Below are positions 1 to 8,441 of a stretch of 64,000 nucleotides of DNA, in pieces (position 1 is the first letter of the stretch; every line of letters begins with the position of its first letter). The notes beneath the pieces are model-generated. The model did not search any database, was not told the origin of the DNA, and worked only from the letters and a program-made list of their open reading frames with translations. This DNA is from Alphaproteobacteria bacterium 32-64-14 (GTDB lineage: Bacteria; Pseudomonadota; Alphaproteobacteria; Caulobacterales; Hyphomonadaceae), in assembly GCA_002280725.1 (NCBI GenBank), contig NCEM01000003.1, forward strand, positions 1 to 64,000, given 5' to 3'. The translations under genes and the position numbers were made by a program.

Positions 1-2
1 GC

Positions 3-380
3 CTGCCCCAGCTTCTCAAACGTATCCACGCCCTGGTCGCCCTGTGCGACGACATCGAGCGCCTCGCGCAATTGCGCGCCGTGCAGCTCAAGCGCGCACG
101 CGACGCTGATCCGCTCGGGCTTGCAGCGCATGGTTCGACAGACGCATGGCTCCGCCATGCTGCTCACCATGAGCTGGTGGGCGTTGCTGGAATCCTCAGA
201 ACGCAGATAGCGCTCATCCTGAGCAGCACGCGAAGCGTGCGTCCGTCGAAGGACGAGCGCGTGCTCACCGGCGCACGCCACGCGGAGACCGCCAGAGCCC
301 CACCCGTCTTCGATGTCTACCTGAATCAAGCAACCCGCCTCAGAAGCCCGGCTTCTGAGGTCGCGACCCGTGCGGCCTAA
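3..380 (+). CDS. C-terminal fragment of an unrecognised protein (5' end outside window)
   Basis: The frame is open from the window edge to the TAA at 378-380. The first ~40 residues are helical and charged (LLKRIHALVALCDDIERLAQ) and look like a real protein tail. From about residue 43 on, the frame runs through a dispersed inverted-repeat sequence (131-270), so the last ~80 residues are probably repeat-derived, or the true stop was lost when the repeat arrived. The helical segment loosely resembles, by eye, part of the protein encoded at 57684-58457. No function can be assigned. It is convergent with the SDR gene and overlaps it by 4 bp. Confidence 0.35.
   Translation: MPQLLKRIHALVALCDDIERLAQLRAVQLKRARDADPLGLAAHGSTDAWLRHAAHHELVGVAGILRTQIALILSSTRSVRPSKDERVLTGARHAETARAPPVFDVYLNQATRLRSPASEVATRAA
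131..270. repeat. Copy of dispersed TGGTTCGAC / CTCATCCTGAG repeat family
   Basis: This stretch holds TGGTTCGACAGACGCATGG followed by GCTGCTCACCATGAG, then CTCATCCTGAGCAGCACGC and GTCCGTCGAAGGACGAG. The same words recur at 17222-17315, 25069-25210 and 49418-49569, always between genes. It is a partial, rearranged copy. Its position inside the 3' end of an open frame suggests it extended or disrupted that gene. Confidence 0.6.
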
Positions 381-1090
381 GCCTTCGCCCGCTTCGCGAA
401 CACCAGCCGCTCACCATGCAACGTGCACTCCGGCGAGAGATATTGCGGAATCGTCGCCGCCACTTCCTGCGGAGTCGGCAGCGTCAGCGGGTCTTCACCC
501 GGCATCGCCTTGAAGCGCATTTCGGTGCGCACCGTGCCCGGATCAAACAGGTTCACCCGGATCGGCGTCTTCTCGATCTCGTCGGCATAGCACGCGATCA
601 TCGTCTCGAGCGCCGCCTTGCTGGCTCCATAGACGCCCCAGAACGCGCGCGGCCGCGGCACGATGCCGGTGGTCACAAACAGCGCACGCCCCGCCTCACT
701 CATCCGCAGCAGCGGATGCGTCGCCCGGATCAGCCGCCAGTTCGCGGTGAAGTTGATCTCCAGCGTCTCGCTGAACGCCGCCGGCGAAATCGTCTCCAGC
801 GGGCCAAGCGTTCCCAGCACGCCGGCATTGCCCAGCAGTCCATCCAGCCGCCCGAACCGCTCCAGCAACGCGCCCGCCAGCCGGTCGATCGCCGCCATGT
901 CCCGCAGGTCCATCGGGATCAGCGTCGCATTGCGGTTAGTCGCGGCCAGGATCTCATCGTCCAGCGCCGTCAGCGCCTTCTCGGATCGCGCCACCGCGAT
1001 CACATGATGCCCCGCCTTCGCCAGCTCCAGCGCAGCTGCGCGGCCAATACCCTTGGAGGCGCCCGTGACGAGTGTGATGCGGCGATCCAT
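377..1090 (-). CDS. SDR-family NAD(P)-dependent oxidoreductase
   Basis: A 237-aa classical short-chain dehydrogenase/reductase. The cofactor motif TGASKGIG is at residues 9-16, the NAG motif (GNAGVLG) lies near 85-90, and the YGASK catalytic Tyr/Lys lies near 150. A Thr (FVTTG) sits where the catalytic Ser is usual, 13 residues before the Tyr. The ATG at 1090 is preferred because GAGG lies just upstream, overlapping the purF stop; a TTG at 1102 is possible. It is the last gene of a radA-cvpA-purF-SDR run, an arrangement common in alphaproteobacteria. The substrate is unknown. Confidence 0.9.
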   Translation of the reverse strand: MDRRITLVTGASKGIGRAAALELAKAGHHVIAVARSEKALTALDDEILAATNRNATLIPMDLRDMAAIDRLAGALLERFGRLDGLLGNAGVLGTLGPLETISPAAFSETLEINFTANWRLIRATHPLLRMSEAGRALFVTTGIVPRPRAFWGVYGASKAALETMIACYADEIEKTPIRVNLFDPGTVRTEMRFKAMPGEDPLTLPTPQEVAATIPQYLSPECTLHGERLVFAKRAKA

Positions 1091-1098
1091 CGTGGGCC

Positions 1099-2595
1099 TC
1101 AATCGTCCAGCAGCGACAGCTGCTGTTCCTTCGACGCCATGTCGTGGTCGCGATCAACCAGGCGCGTGGGATAATCGCCGGTGAAGCAATGGTCCGCAAA
1201 CTGCGGCGCCGCATCGTTGCGTTTGCCCTGACCCAGCGCTTCATAGAAGCCGGGCAGGGAGATGAACGACAGCGAGTCGACCTTCAGATAGCGCTTCATC
1301 TGGTCGATCGTCATCGAGGAGGCGATCAGCTCTTCCTTCGACGGCATGTCGATGCCGTAGAAGTCCGGGTGCTTGATCGGCGGGCTCGCCACGCGGAAGT
1401 GAACCTCGGCGGCGCCCGCATCGCGGATCATCTGCACGATGCGCTGCGAAGTGTTGCCCCGCACGATGCTATCATCCACCAGAACCACGCGCTTGCCTTC
1501 AAGGATCGGTTTGTTCGGCGCATGCTTGCGCGAGATCGAACGCTGCCGCCCGCTCTGCGTCGGCTGGATAAAGGTGCGGCCGACATAGTGGTTGCGGATG
1601 ATGCCGAAGCCGAACGGAATGCCAGACGCCTCCGCATAGCCCAGCGCCGCCGGATTGCCGCCATCGGGCACCGGACAGATCAGATCAGCGTCGACATGCG
1701 TTTCCCGCGCCAGGATGCGACCGAAATTCTGCCGCGTCTCGTAAACGCTCTGGCCATGCATGATCGAGTCAGGCCGCGCGAAGTAGACATACTCGAACAC
1801 GCAGGGGCTCGCGCGCCCGGCCGGAAAAGGTGTCAGGCTCTCGACGCCTTCGGACGTGATCACCACCACTTCGCCCGCCTCGATATTGCGCACGAAGCTC
1901 GCCCCGATCGCGTCCAGCGCGCATGTCTCCGAGCACAGCACCGGCGCGCCATCGATCTCGCCCAGCACCAACGGACGCAGGCCCCACGGGTCCCGCGCGC
2001 CGATCATCTTGTCGTTGGTCAGCGCCACGAAAGCGTAGCCGCCATCCAGCTGCTTCAGCGCATCGATGAACCGGTCCTCGATCCGGTTGCGCATCGAGCG
2101 CGCCGTCAGCTGCAGCACGACTTCGGTATCCATTGTTGACTGGAAGATCGCGCCATTCATCACCAGCTCGCGATGGATCGCGCGGGCGTTGGTGAGGTTG
2201 CCGTTGTGCGCCACGGCAAGGCCGCCATGCGCCAGGTCAGCATAGATCGGCTGGATGTTGCGCAGCACGACGCGGCCCGACGTCGAATAGCGGTTGTGCC
2301 CGATCGCCATCTTGCCGGGCAGGTTGTTGATCGCGCCGCTGTCGTGGGCAAAGTTGTCGCCGACGAGGCCCATGTGCCGCTCGGAGCGGAACGCGCCGCC
2401 CTTGGCGTCGAAGGTCACAATGCCGCAGGCTTCCTGTCCCCGGTGCTGCAAGGCATGCAGCCCCAGCGCGGTCAGCACGGCGGCGTCATCGCGCCCGAAG
2501 ACGCCGAACACCCCGCATTTATGCCCCATCCCATCTTTCCGGCCGGGATGAAAATCGTCATCCCCGTCGCCGTCGAAGAAAGTAGGACTGGCCAA
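1099..2595 (-). CDS. purF: Amidophosphoribosyltransferase
   Basis: A 498-aa enzyme for the first committed step of purine synthesis, PRPP plus glutamine to phosphoribosylamine. The N-terminal class II glutaminase domain begins at Cys27 (HKCGVFG) behind a 26-residue propeptide that would be removed. The C-terminal phosphoribosyltransferase domain carries the PRPP loop VLVDDSIVRGNTS near residue 370. The start is a TTG at 2595 with GGGAGG five bases upstream; an internal ATG at 2529 is the alternative. Cys residues suited to a 4Fe-4S cluster as in Bacillus-type enzymes are not obvious. It lies 18 bp after cvpA, the classical partner. Confidence 0.97.
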   Translation of the reverse strand: MASPTFFDGDGDDDFHPGRKDGMGHKCGVFGVFGRDDAAVLTALGLHALQHRGQEACGIVTFDAKGGAFRSERHMGLVGDNFAHDSGAINNLPGKMAIGHNRYSTSGRVVLRNIQPIYADLAHGGLAVAHNGNLTNARAIHRELVMNGAIFQSTMDTEVVLQLTARSMRNRIEDRFIDALKQLDGGYAFVALTNDKMIGARDPWGLRPLVLGEIDGAPVLCSETCALDAIGASFVRNIEAGEVVVITSEGVESLTPFPAGRASPCVFEYVYFARPDSIMHGQSVYETRQNFGRILARETHVDADLICPVPDGGNPAALGYAEASGIPFGFGIIRNHYVGRTFIQPTQSGRQRSISRKHAPNKPILEGKRVVLVDDSIVRGNTSQRIVQMIRDAGAAEVHFRVASPPIKHPDFYGIDMPSKEELIASSMTIDQMKRYLKVDSLSFISLPGFYEALGQGKRNDAAPQFADHCFTGDYPTRLVDRDHDMASKEQQLSLLDD

Positions 2596-2613
2596 TGCGG
2601 CCTCCCGGTTGGG

Positions 2614-3162
2614 TTACTGCGCCGCCTGAGCCGGTTGCGCTGTCGTGGCCGGACCAGTGAAGAAGTCGATGACCGTGGTCAAGCCATCTCCGACAAACCC
2701 TGCAGCGCCATTCAGCAGCGGATAGGCCTGGCTCTTGGCGATCTCGGGTGGTTCCTCGCCTTCCTTCACCATCTGATGCATCAGAAGCACGAAAAGAACC
2801 GACGCCAGTATCCCCCGCACAACGCCGAATCCCGCCCCGGCAATGCGGTCCAGCGCGCCGATCTCGGGGGCGGCGTGGATCAGCTTGGACAGGCGCTGGC
2901 CGATGAACGCTGCAAGGCCATAGGCCGCCAGAAAGCCCACCGCGAACAGGATCAGGCCCGGGACCATGGATTTGGGATCGTCCGGCGCAATCGCCTGCGC
3001 CAGCGGCTCCTGGAACAGCTTGATGCACAGCCACGCCGAAAGGCCGCCAATGAGGAAGGAGATGACCGAAAACGCCTCGCGAATCAGCCCGCGGCCAATC
3101 GACATGACGGCCGAAAGGATGATCACCGCGATCACCACGACGTCGAACACCCAGGGTGGCAT
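2614..3162 (-). CDS. cvpA: CvpA family membrane protein
   Basis: A 182-aa protein with four hydrophobic segments in roughly the first 130 residues, including the family-typical GRGLIREAFS and GFGVVRGIL motifs, then a short Ala/Gln-rich tail. CvpA proteins are inner-membrane proteins needed for colicin V production in E. coli and linked to envelope stress; the molecular role is unsettled. It sits between radA (13 bp) and purF (18 bp) in one transcription unit, matching the cvpA-purF linkage of many proteobacteria. Confidence 0.93.
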   Translation of the reverse strand: MPPWVFDVVVIAVIILSAVMSIGRGLIREAFSVISFLIGGLSAWLCIKLFQEPLAQAIAPDDPKSMVPGLILFAVGFLAAYGLAAFIGQRLSKLIHAAPEIGALDRIAGAGFGVVRGILASVLFVLLMHQMVKEGEEPPEIAKSQAYPLLNGAAGFVGDGLTTVIDFFTGPATTAQPAQAAQ

Positions 3163-3175
3163 GCCGGTCGCCCCT

Positions 3176-4549
3176 CTACTCAGAATCCCCGCCTAGCACA
3201 TCGACCAGGTCTTGCAGCCTCGTTAGCGCATGCACGGCCATCCCGTCGACCGTATCTGGCGCCCCAGGGGGTACAAAAGCCCTTGTAAACCCCAGCCTTG
3301 CTGCTTCCCGCAGGCGCGGCTCGATCCGCCCGACAGTCCGGATGGCTCCAGACAGCGCCACTTCCCCGAAAAACACCGATCCCGCAGGGAAGGGCCGGTC
3401 CAGCAGGGCGGAGGCGAGGGCCGCCGCCGCCGCAAGGTCGCCCGCCGGCTCCGTGATGCGATAGCCGCCCGTCACGCTGAGATAGACGTCCCGCGATCCG
3501 AATCGCAGACCGCATCGCGCATCGAAGACCGCCAGCAGCATCGCGAGCCGCGAGCCATCCCATCCCACGATCGATCTGCGCGGACTTCCCGCCGATTCAT
3601 TCCCCGCCAGCGCCTGCACTTCAGACAGCACAGGCCGCGATCCCTCCATCGCCGCGAACACCGCGCGGCCAGATGTCTGCGCCTCTGCGCCCGCGAGGAA
3701 CAGCGACGACGGATCGCGCGAGGGCGCGAGCCCCGCTTCGCCCATCTCGAACACACCGATCTCGTCCGTGGGTCCAAAGCGGTTCTTCACCGAGCGGAGG
3801 ATACGGAACTGGTGTCCGCGCTCGCCCTCGAAATAGAACACCGCATCCACCATGTGCTCCAGCACGCGCGGGCCTGCGATCTGTCCGTCCTTCGTCACGT
3901 GGCCGACGAGGACCACCGCCGCGCCGGTCTTCTTGGCAAACCGCGTCAGCTCCTGCGCGCACGCCCGCACCTGTCCCACCGATCCCGGCGCTGCCTCCAG
4001 GCTGTCGGACCACAGCGTCTGCACACTGTCGATCACCACGACTTCAGGCGCAGCGGATTTCAGCGCCTTCAGGATCGAGCGCAAATCAGTCTCGGCAGCC
4101 AGCTGAACATTCGCAGCGGAAACGCCCAGCCGCCGCGCGCGCCCCTGGATCTGCGAGATCGCCTCCTCGCCGGAAATGTAGATCACCTTCGTCCCGGCCT
4201 TCGCCATCGCCGCTGCCGCCTGAAGTAGCAGGGTGGATTTGCCGATGCCCGGATCCCCGCCCACCAGCACGGCGGACGAGCGCGCAATGCCGCCGCCGAA
4301 GACGCGGTCCAACTCGTCGATGCCTGTGGACAATCTGGGCGGCGGGGGCTCGTTGCTGTCCAGCGGGGCAAACTCCACCGTGCCCGCGCGCGTCTTCGTG
4401 CCGCTCGTCGGCGCGGCAAGGCCACCGGGCGTGCCCACGGCTTCCTCAACCAGCGTGTTCCATGCGCCGCAGCCCTCGCACCGGCCGCCCCATTTCGCAT
4501 GGGCTGTGCCGCAGGACTGGCAGATATAAGCTGTGGTTGATTTGGCCAT
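3176..4549 (-). CDS. radA: DNA repair protein RadA
   Basis: A 457-aa RecA-like ATPase that promotes branch migration of recombination intermediates. In order: a C4 zinc finger (C10, C13, C24, C27), Walker A GGDPGIGKST near residue 95, the RadA-specific KNRFG motif near 250, and a C-terminal Lon-protease-like domain. The ATG at 4549 is used; a TTG twelve bases upstream is possible, and neither has a clear ribosome binding site. It is first in the radA-cvpA-purF-SDR unit and divergent from cysK. Confidence 0.97.
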   Translation of the reverse strand: MAKSTTAYICQSCGTAHAKWGGRCEGCGAWNTLVEEAVGTPGGLAAPTSGTKTRAGTVEFAPLDSNEPPPPRLSTGIDELDRVFGGGIARSSAVLVGGDPGIGKSTLLLQAAAAMAKAGTKVIYISGEEAISQIQGRARRLGVSAANVQLAAETDLRSILKALKSAAPEVVVIDSVQTLWSDSLEAAPGSVGQVRACAQELTRFAKKTGAAVVLVGHVTKDGQIAGPRVLEHMVDAVFYFEGERGHQFRILRSVKNRFGPTDEIGVFEMGEAGLAPSRDPSSLFLAGAEAQTSGRAVFAAMEGSRPVLSEVQALAGNESAGSPRRSIVGWDGSRLAMLLAVFDARCGLRFGSRDVYLSVTGGYRITEPAGDLAAAAALASALLDRPFPAGSVFFGEVALSGAIRTVGRIEPRLREAARLGFTRAFVPPGAPDTVDGMAVHALTRLQDLVDVLGGDSE

Positions 4550-4717
4550 GCGGGGATTCAATCAGGTCTGGCGATTCAGCGCCAGCACCCCAGATGCGCC
4601 TGGCCAGCCGTTGATTGGCCCGATTCCGGGTTTGAAACGCGATTTGCGTGGATTGGACTTTCCCACCCCTGCGCAATCCGGGCTATAACGGTTCCAAGCC
4701 AGTCAGAGGACGTCTCC

Positions 4718-5767
4718 ATGGCACGTTACAACAGCATCATCGAAACCGTCGGCCGCACGCCTGTGGTGCGCGTCAACCGCCTCGCGCCAGAAGGCGTCAA
4801 CATCTGGGTCAAGGTCGAGGCGTTCAACCCGCTCGGCTCCGTGAAGGATCGTCTCGCACTCGGCGTCATCGAGGCGGCGGAAAAATCCGGCGAACTGAAA
4901 CCCGGCCAGACCGTGGTGGAGATGACGTCCGGCAACACCGGCATCGGCCTCGCCATGGTGTGCGCCGCCAAGGGCTATCCGCTCGTCATCGTCATGCCGG
5001 AAAGCTTCTCGGTCGAGCGCCGCAAGCTGATGCGCTTCCTCGGCGCCAAGGTTCTGCTCACGCCGGCCGCCCAACGTGCAACGGGCGCCATCAACAAGGC
5101 GGTGGAACTTGCCAAGGCCCATGGCTGGTTCCTGACGCGCCAGTTCGAGAACCCCGCCAACCCGGAGTATCACGAAAAGACGACAGGCCCCGAGATCATC
5201 GCCGACTTCAAGGACATCGGCCTCGACTATTTCGTCACCGGCTTCGGCACCGGCGGCACGCTCAACGGCGTCGCCCGCGTGCTCGCGAAGGAAAGCCCGC
5301 GCACCAAGATCGTCGTATGCGAACCCGCCGACGCACCGATGATCACCAGCGGACAGTCACAGCCGCGCAATCCCGATGGCACGCCGTCTGCCGGTCACCC
5401 CGCCTGGAAGCCGCACCCGATGCAGGGCTGGTCGCCCGACTTCATTCCGAAGATCACTGGCGAGGTGGACTTCAGCCGCGTGCACAAGGTGCTCACCATC
5501 ACCAACGCAGAAGCCATGAAGTCCAGCCAGGAACTCGCCGCGAAGGAGGGCATCTTCGTTGGCATCACATCGGGCGCCAACCTCGCCGGTGCGCTGGAAG
5601 TTGCCAAGATGGCGCCGAAGGGCTCCAACATCCTGACCATGCTGGCCGACACGGGTGAGCGCTATCTCTCAACGCCGCTGTTCGCCAACATCCCCGCCGA
5701 GATGACGGACGAGGAGATGTCCATCGTCAAGTCGACGCCTTCCGCCCATCCGGTTCCGGCAGCCTGA
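4718..5767 (+). CDS. cysK: Cysteine synthase A (PLP-dependent)
   Basis: A 349-aa fold-type II PLP enzyme making cysteine from O-acetylserine and sulfide. PLP Lys43 lies in PLGSVKDR, the substrate loop TSGNTG is at 70-75, and the phosphate-binding GTGGT near 180. It is slightly longer than the usual 305-325 residues, owing to an insertion around the PRNPDGTPSAGHPAWKPHP stretch and a longer C-terminus. AGAGGA lies 7 bp before the ATG. It stands alone, divergent from radA. Cystathionine beta-synthase-like activity cannot be excluded. Confidence 0.95.
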   Translation: MARYNSIIETVGRTPVVRVNRLAPEGVNIWVKVEAFNPLGSVKDRLALGVIEAAEKSGELKPGQTVVEMTSGNTGIGLAMVCAAKGYPLVIVMPESFSVERRKLMRFLGAKVLLTPAAQRATGAINKAVELAKAHGWFLTRQFENPANPEYHEKTTGPEIIADFKDIGLDYFVTGFGTGGTLNGVARVLAKESPRTKIVVCEPADAPMITSGQSQPRNPDGTPSAGHPAWKPHPMQGWSPDFIPKITGEVDFSRVHKVLTITNAEAMKSSQELAAKEGIFVGITSGANLAGALEVAKMAPKGSNILTMLADTGERYLSTPLFANIPAEMTDEEMSIVKSTPSAHPVPAA

Positions 5768-5841
5768 TCGCGCAAGGCCGCTGTCGCTATTGCGGCGGCG
5801 GCTGCCAGCGATCTGACATACTCAGGCGCGGGAGGGGCGTC

Positions 5842-7233
5842 ATGCACCGCTACGAACTCGAAGCCTTCTTTACGCAGATCGCCGCCTACGCCGCGAAGCG
5901 CCGACTGGGCGACAAGGACCGCAAGCATCGCCCCAACGCGAGCTATGCCGACATGCTCGAGCGCATGCGGCTACCGCTCTCGAACGATGGCATGCCGGTG
6001 CTCGAAATGCTCTCGCGCCTGACCCAGCAGGCCGAACCGGGCCTCGGAGCCATGACGGGCCCGCGCTTTTTCGGCTGGGTGATTGGCGGCAGCAATCCCG
6101 TCGGCGTGGCGGCTGACTGGCTCACGTCCGTCTGGGGCCAGAACGTCGCCAACCATCTCGCCAGCCCGGCCGCTGCGGCTGCGGAAGAAGTCTCCGGCAA
6201 GGCGCTGCTCGATCTGATGGAGCTCCCACGCGAGTCATCCGTCGGCTTCGTCACGGGCGCGACGATGGCGAGCTTCACCTGCCTCGCCGCCGCGCGCAGC
6301 GAAGTCCTGCTCTGCGTCGGATGGGATATCGAGACCAAGGGCATCTTCGGCGCCCCGCCCATCACCATCGTGCTCGGCGAGGAGGCGCACTCCACCATCT
6401 TCGCTGGCCTCAAATATCTCGGCTTCGGCGACGCCAACATCGTGAAGGTCGCCGTGGATGGCAACGGGGCGATGTATGCGGCAGCCTTCGCGGAGGCGAT
6501 GGAGAAGGCGACAGGCCCGATCATCGCCATCGCGCAGGCGGGCCACATAAACAGCGGCGCTTTCGATCCCTTCACCGACATCGCCCGCATCGCGAAGGCA
6601 AAAGGCGCGTGGCTGCATATCGACGGCGCCTTCGGCCTCTGGGCGCGGGCGACGCCAACGCACCGCCATCTCGGCGAAGGGGCTGACCTTGCCGATTCAT
6701 GGTCGGTCGACGGCCACAAATGGCTGCAGACGCCCTACGATTGCGCCTACGCCATCGTCCGCCATCGTGAAGCCCACGCCCGCGCCATGCGCATCCCCGC
6801 CAGCTATCTGCCCGGCGCAGGCGATGGCGCGCGGAACCCCTCCGACTACGTGCCCGAACTCTCCCGCCGCGCCCGTGGCTTTGCCACCTGGGCGATGATC
6901 GCGCATCTCGGCCGCAAGGGCATTGCCGACATGATCACCCGCCACTGCGCACTCGCCCGCCGCTTCGCCCAGCGCCTCGGCGCGGAGCCTGGCGTCGAGA
7001 TCCTGAATGATGTCGTTCTCAATCAGCTGGCCGTCGCCTTCGGCGATGACCGCCAGACCCAGGCCACCATCGCGCGCGTGCAGCAGGATGGCGTGTGCTT
7101 CGTCGGCGGCGCCCAGTGGCGCGGCCGCCAGATCATGCGCATTTCCGTCTGCAACGAAAACACGACCGAAGCCGACGTCGATATCTCGGCAGAGGCGATG
7201 CTGAAGGCATGGGCTGCCGTGAGGTCCGCCTAA
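5842..7233 (+). CDS. Pyridoxal-dependent decarboxylase (group II family)
   Basis: A 463-aa PLP enzyme of the aromatic-L-amino-acid/glutamate decarboxylase family. The PLP lysine is in the motif SVDGHKWLQTPYD, and a conserved HIDGAFGLWA holds the PLP-ring-binding Asp. The substrate cannot be told from sequence. A strong GGGAGGGG lies before the ATG. It overlaps the convergent 62-aa membrane protein gene by 4 bp. Confidence 0.92.
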   Translation: MHRYELEAFFTQIAAYAAKRRLGDKDRKHRPNASYADMLERMRLPLSNDGMPVLEMLSRLTQQAEPGLGAMTGPRFFGWVIGGSNPVGVAADWLTSVWGQNVANHLASPAAAAAEEVSGKALLDLMELPRESSVGFVTGATMASFTCLAAARSEVLLCVGWDIETKGIFGAPPITIVLGEEAHSTIFAGLKYLGFGDANIVKVAVDGNGAMYAAAFAEAMEKATGPIIAIAQAGHINSGAFDPFTDIARIAKAKGAWLHIDGAFGLWARATPTHRHLGEGADLADSWSVDGHKWLQTPYDCAYAIVRHREAHARAMRIPASYLPGAGDGARNPSDYVPELSRRARGFATWAMIAHLGRKGIADMITRHCALARRFAQRLGAEPGVEILNDVVLNQLAVAFGDDRQTQATIARVQQDGVCFVGGAQWRGRQIMRISVCNENTTEADVDISAEAMLKAWAAVRSA

Positions 7234-7418
7234 AGCGGCGCGTAGCACCACAGGCCGGTGCAGATGCCGAAGACCAGCTGCACCACGAGGTCGAGCAGGC
7301 CCCCCGCGACAAGGATCGGCAGGCCAACCCACAGGAAGCCCAGCCAGATCGCCATCGGCGTGATCCGGGGCTCTGGCAGGCGATGCCCTGCGACGGTTTG
7401 AATCTTGGCGCGCGCCAT
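7230..7418 (-). CDS. Small hydrophobic membrane protein, 62 aa
   Basis: A 62-aa frame with a charged N-terminus (MARAKIQTVAGHRLPEPR) and a long hydrophobic stretch from about residue 22 to the end, enough for one or two membrane helices. It ends with TAG overlapping the stop of the decarboxylase gene and starts 57 bp from the divergent FemAB-like gene. Function unknown. Confidence 0.6.
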   Translation of the reverse strand: MARAKIQTVAGHRLPEPRITPMAIWLGFLWVGLPILVAGGLLDLVVQLVFGICTGLWCYAPL

Positions 7419-7475
7419 GTCTGGTCCCGTAGTCTCGTTCACCATTTGAGAGCGGGAATCGCTAACACTTGGCAA

Positions 7476-8441
7476 ATGACTGCGAACCGGCCCGCCATCC
7501 GTATCGATTGGAACAGTGTTCCCTGGGAAATCTATGACCAGGAAATGTCCACGCGCACGCCTGCCTACCAGCAGGACTGGGCCTACGCCGCCACGCTGGT
7601 AACGCCGAACAAGTCCGTCGACATGGTGACGGCCTATATCCACCGCGATGACGGGTCGTATGTCGGGCAGGCGCTCTTCATGGTGCGCCGCTTCGCGATG
7701 ATCGTGCGCGTTGCGGTGTGTTCCTACGGCCCCGTCTGGGGCGACAACGTCACGCCCGCCGATAAGATCGAAACCTATGGCCGTCTGCGGAAAGACATTC
7801 CGCTAAAATGGCCGCGCCTTGTGATCTTCACGCCGGATGAAGCCGCGGGCGAGGCGGCCGGTCTCAAGGGCATGAGCCGCGTGATGACGGGCGACGCCAC
7901 TGTCCTCATCGATCTCAATAAGTCTGAGGAAGATCTGCGCGCCACCATGGATCAGGGTTGGCGCAACCGCTTGTCGAAAGCCGAACGCGCAGGCCTTGTC
8001 GTGCAGAGGACCGGCGCGAAGCCGGCGCAGTATCGTTGGTTGCTCGATGCCGAAGCCAGGCAGCGACAGAAGCGCGGCTATCGCGCCATGCCACTCGAAC
8101 TGACGGAACTATGGCAGAGCCACAAGGTCTACATCGCCAAGGGTGACAAGAGCGCGGGCCTTGTCGTCTATCGCATCGATAGCGGCCGCGACCCCGCCGC
8201 CGCCATGCTGTTCCTCATCCACGGCCGCCGCGCCACCTATCACGTCGGCTGGACCAGCGAGGACGGCCGCAAGCTCTCTGCCCACAACCTGATCCTCTGG
8301 CACGCGATGAAGGATCTGAAAGCGCGCGGCATCGAGCTGCTCGACCTCGGCGGCGTGAACACGCAATCCGGCGCCGGCATCGCCCGCTTCAAGCTGGAAA
8401 CGGGCGGCACAGTGCTGAAGCGCGCCGGGTCTTACGTCTAA
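7476..8441 (+). CDS. FemAB-like / GNAT-fold acyltransferase
   Basis: A 321-aa protein resembling lipid II:glycine glycyltransferase (FemX/BacA-like) proteins, with duplicated GNAT folds. Visible family features are WRNRLSKAERAGLVV, followed by a second half with AAMLFLIHGRRATYHVGWTSEDGRK and the terminal GIELLDLGGVNT..GIARFK. In Gram-negatives such proteins are often peptidyl- or amino-acyl transferases acting on cell wall or small molecules; the substrate is unknown. The ATG at 7476 lacks a strong ribosome binding site. It overlaps the convergent ABC permease gene by 4 bp. Confidence 0.8.
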   Translation: MTANRPAIRIDWNSVPWEIYDQEMSTRTPAYQQDWAYAATLVTPNKSVDMVTAYIHRDDGSYVGQALFMVRRFAMIVRVAVCSYGPVWGDNVTPADKIETYGRLRKDIPLKWPRLVIFTPDEAAGEAAGLKGMSRVMTGDATVLIDLNKSEEDLRATMDQGWRNRLSKAERAGLVVQRTGAKPAQYRWLLDAEARQRQKRGYRAMPLELTELWQSHKVYIAKGDKSAGLVVYRIDSGRDPAAAMLFLIHGRRATYHVGWTSEDGRKLSAHNLILWHAMKDLKARGIELLDLGGVNTQSGAGIARFKLETGGTVLKRAGSYV

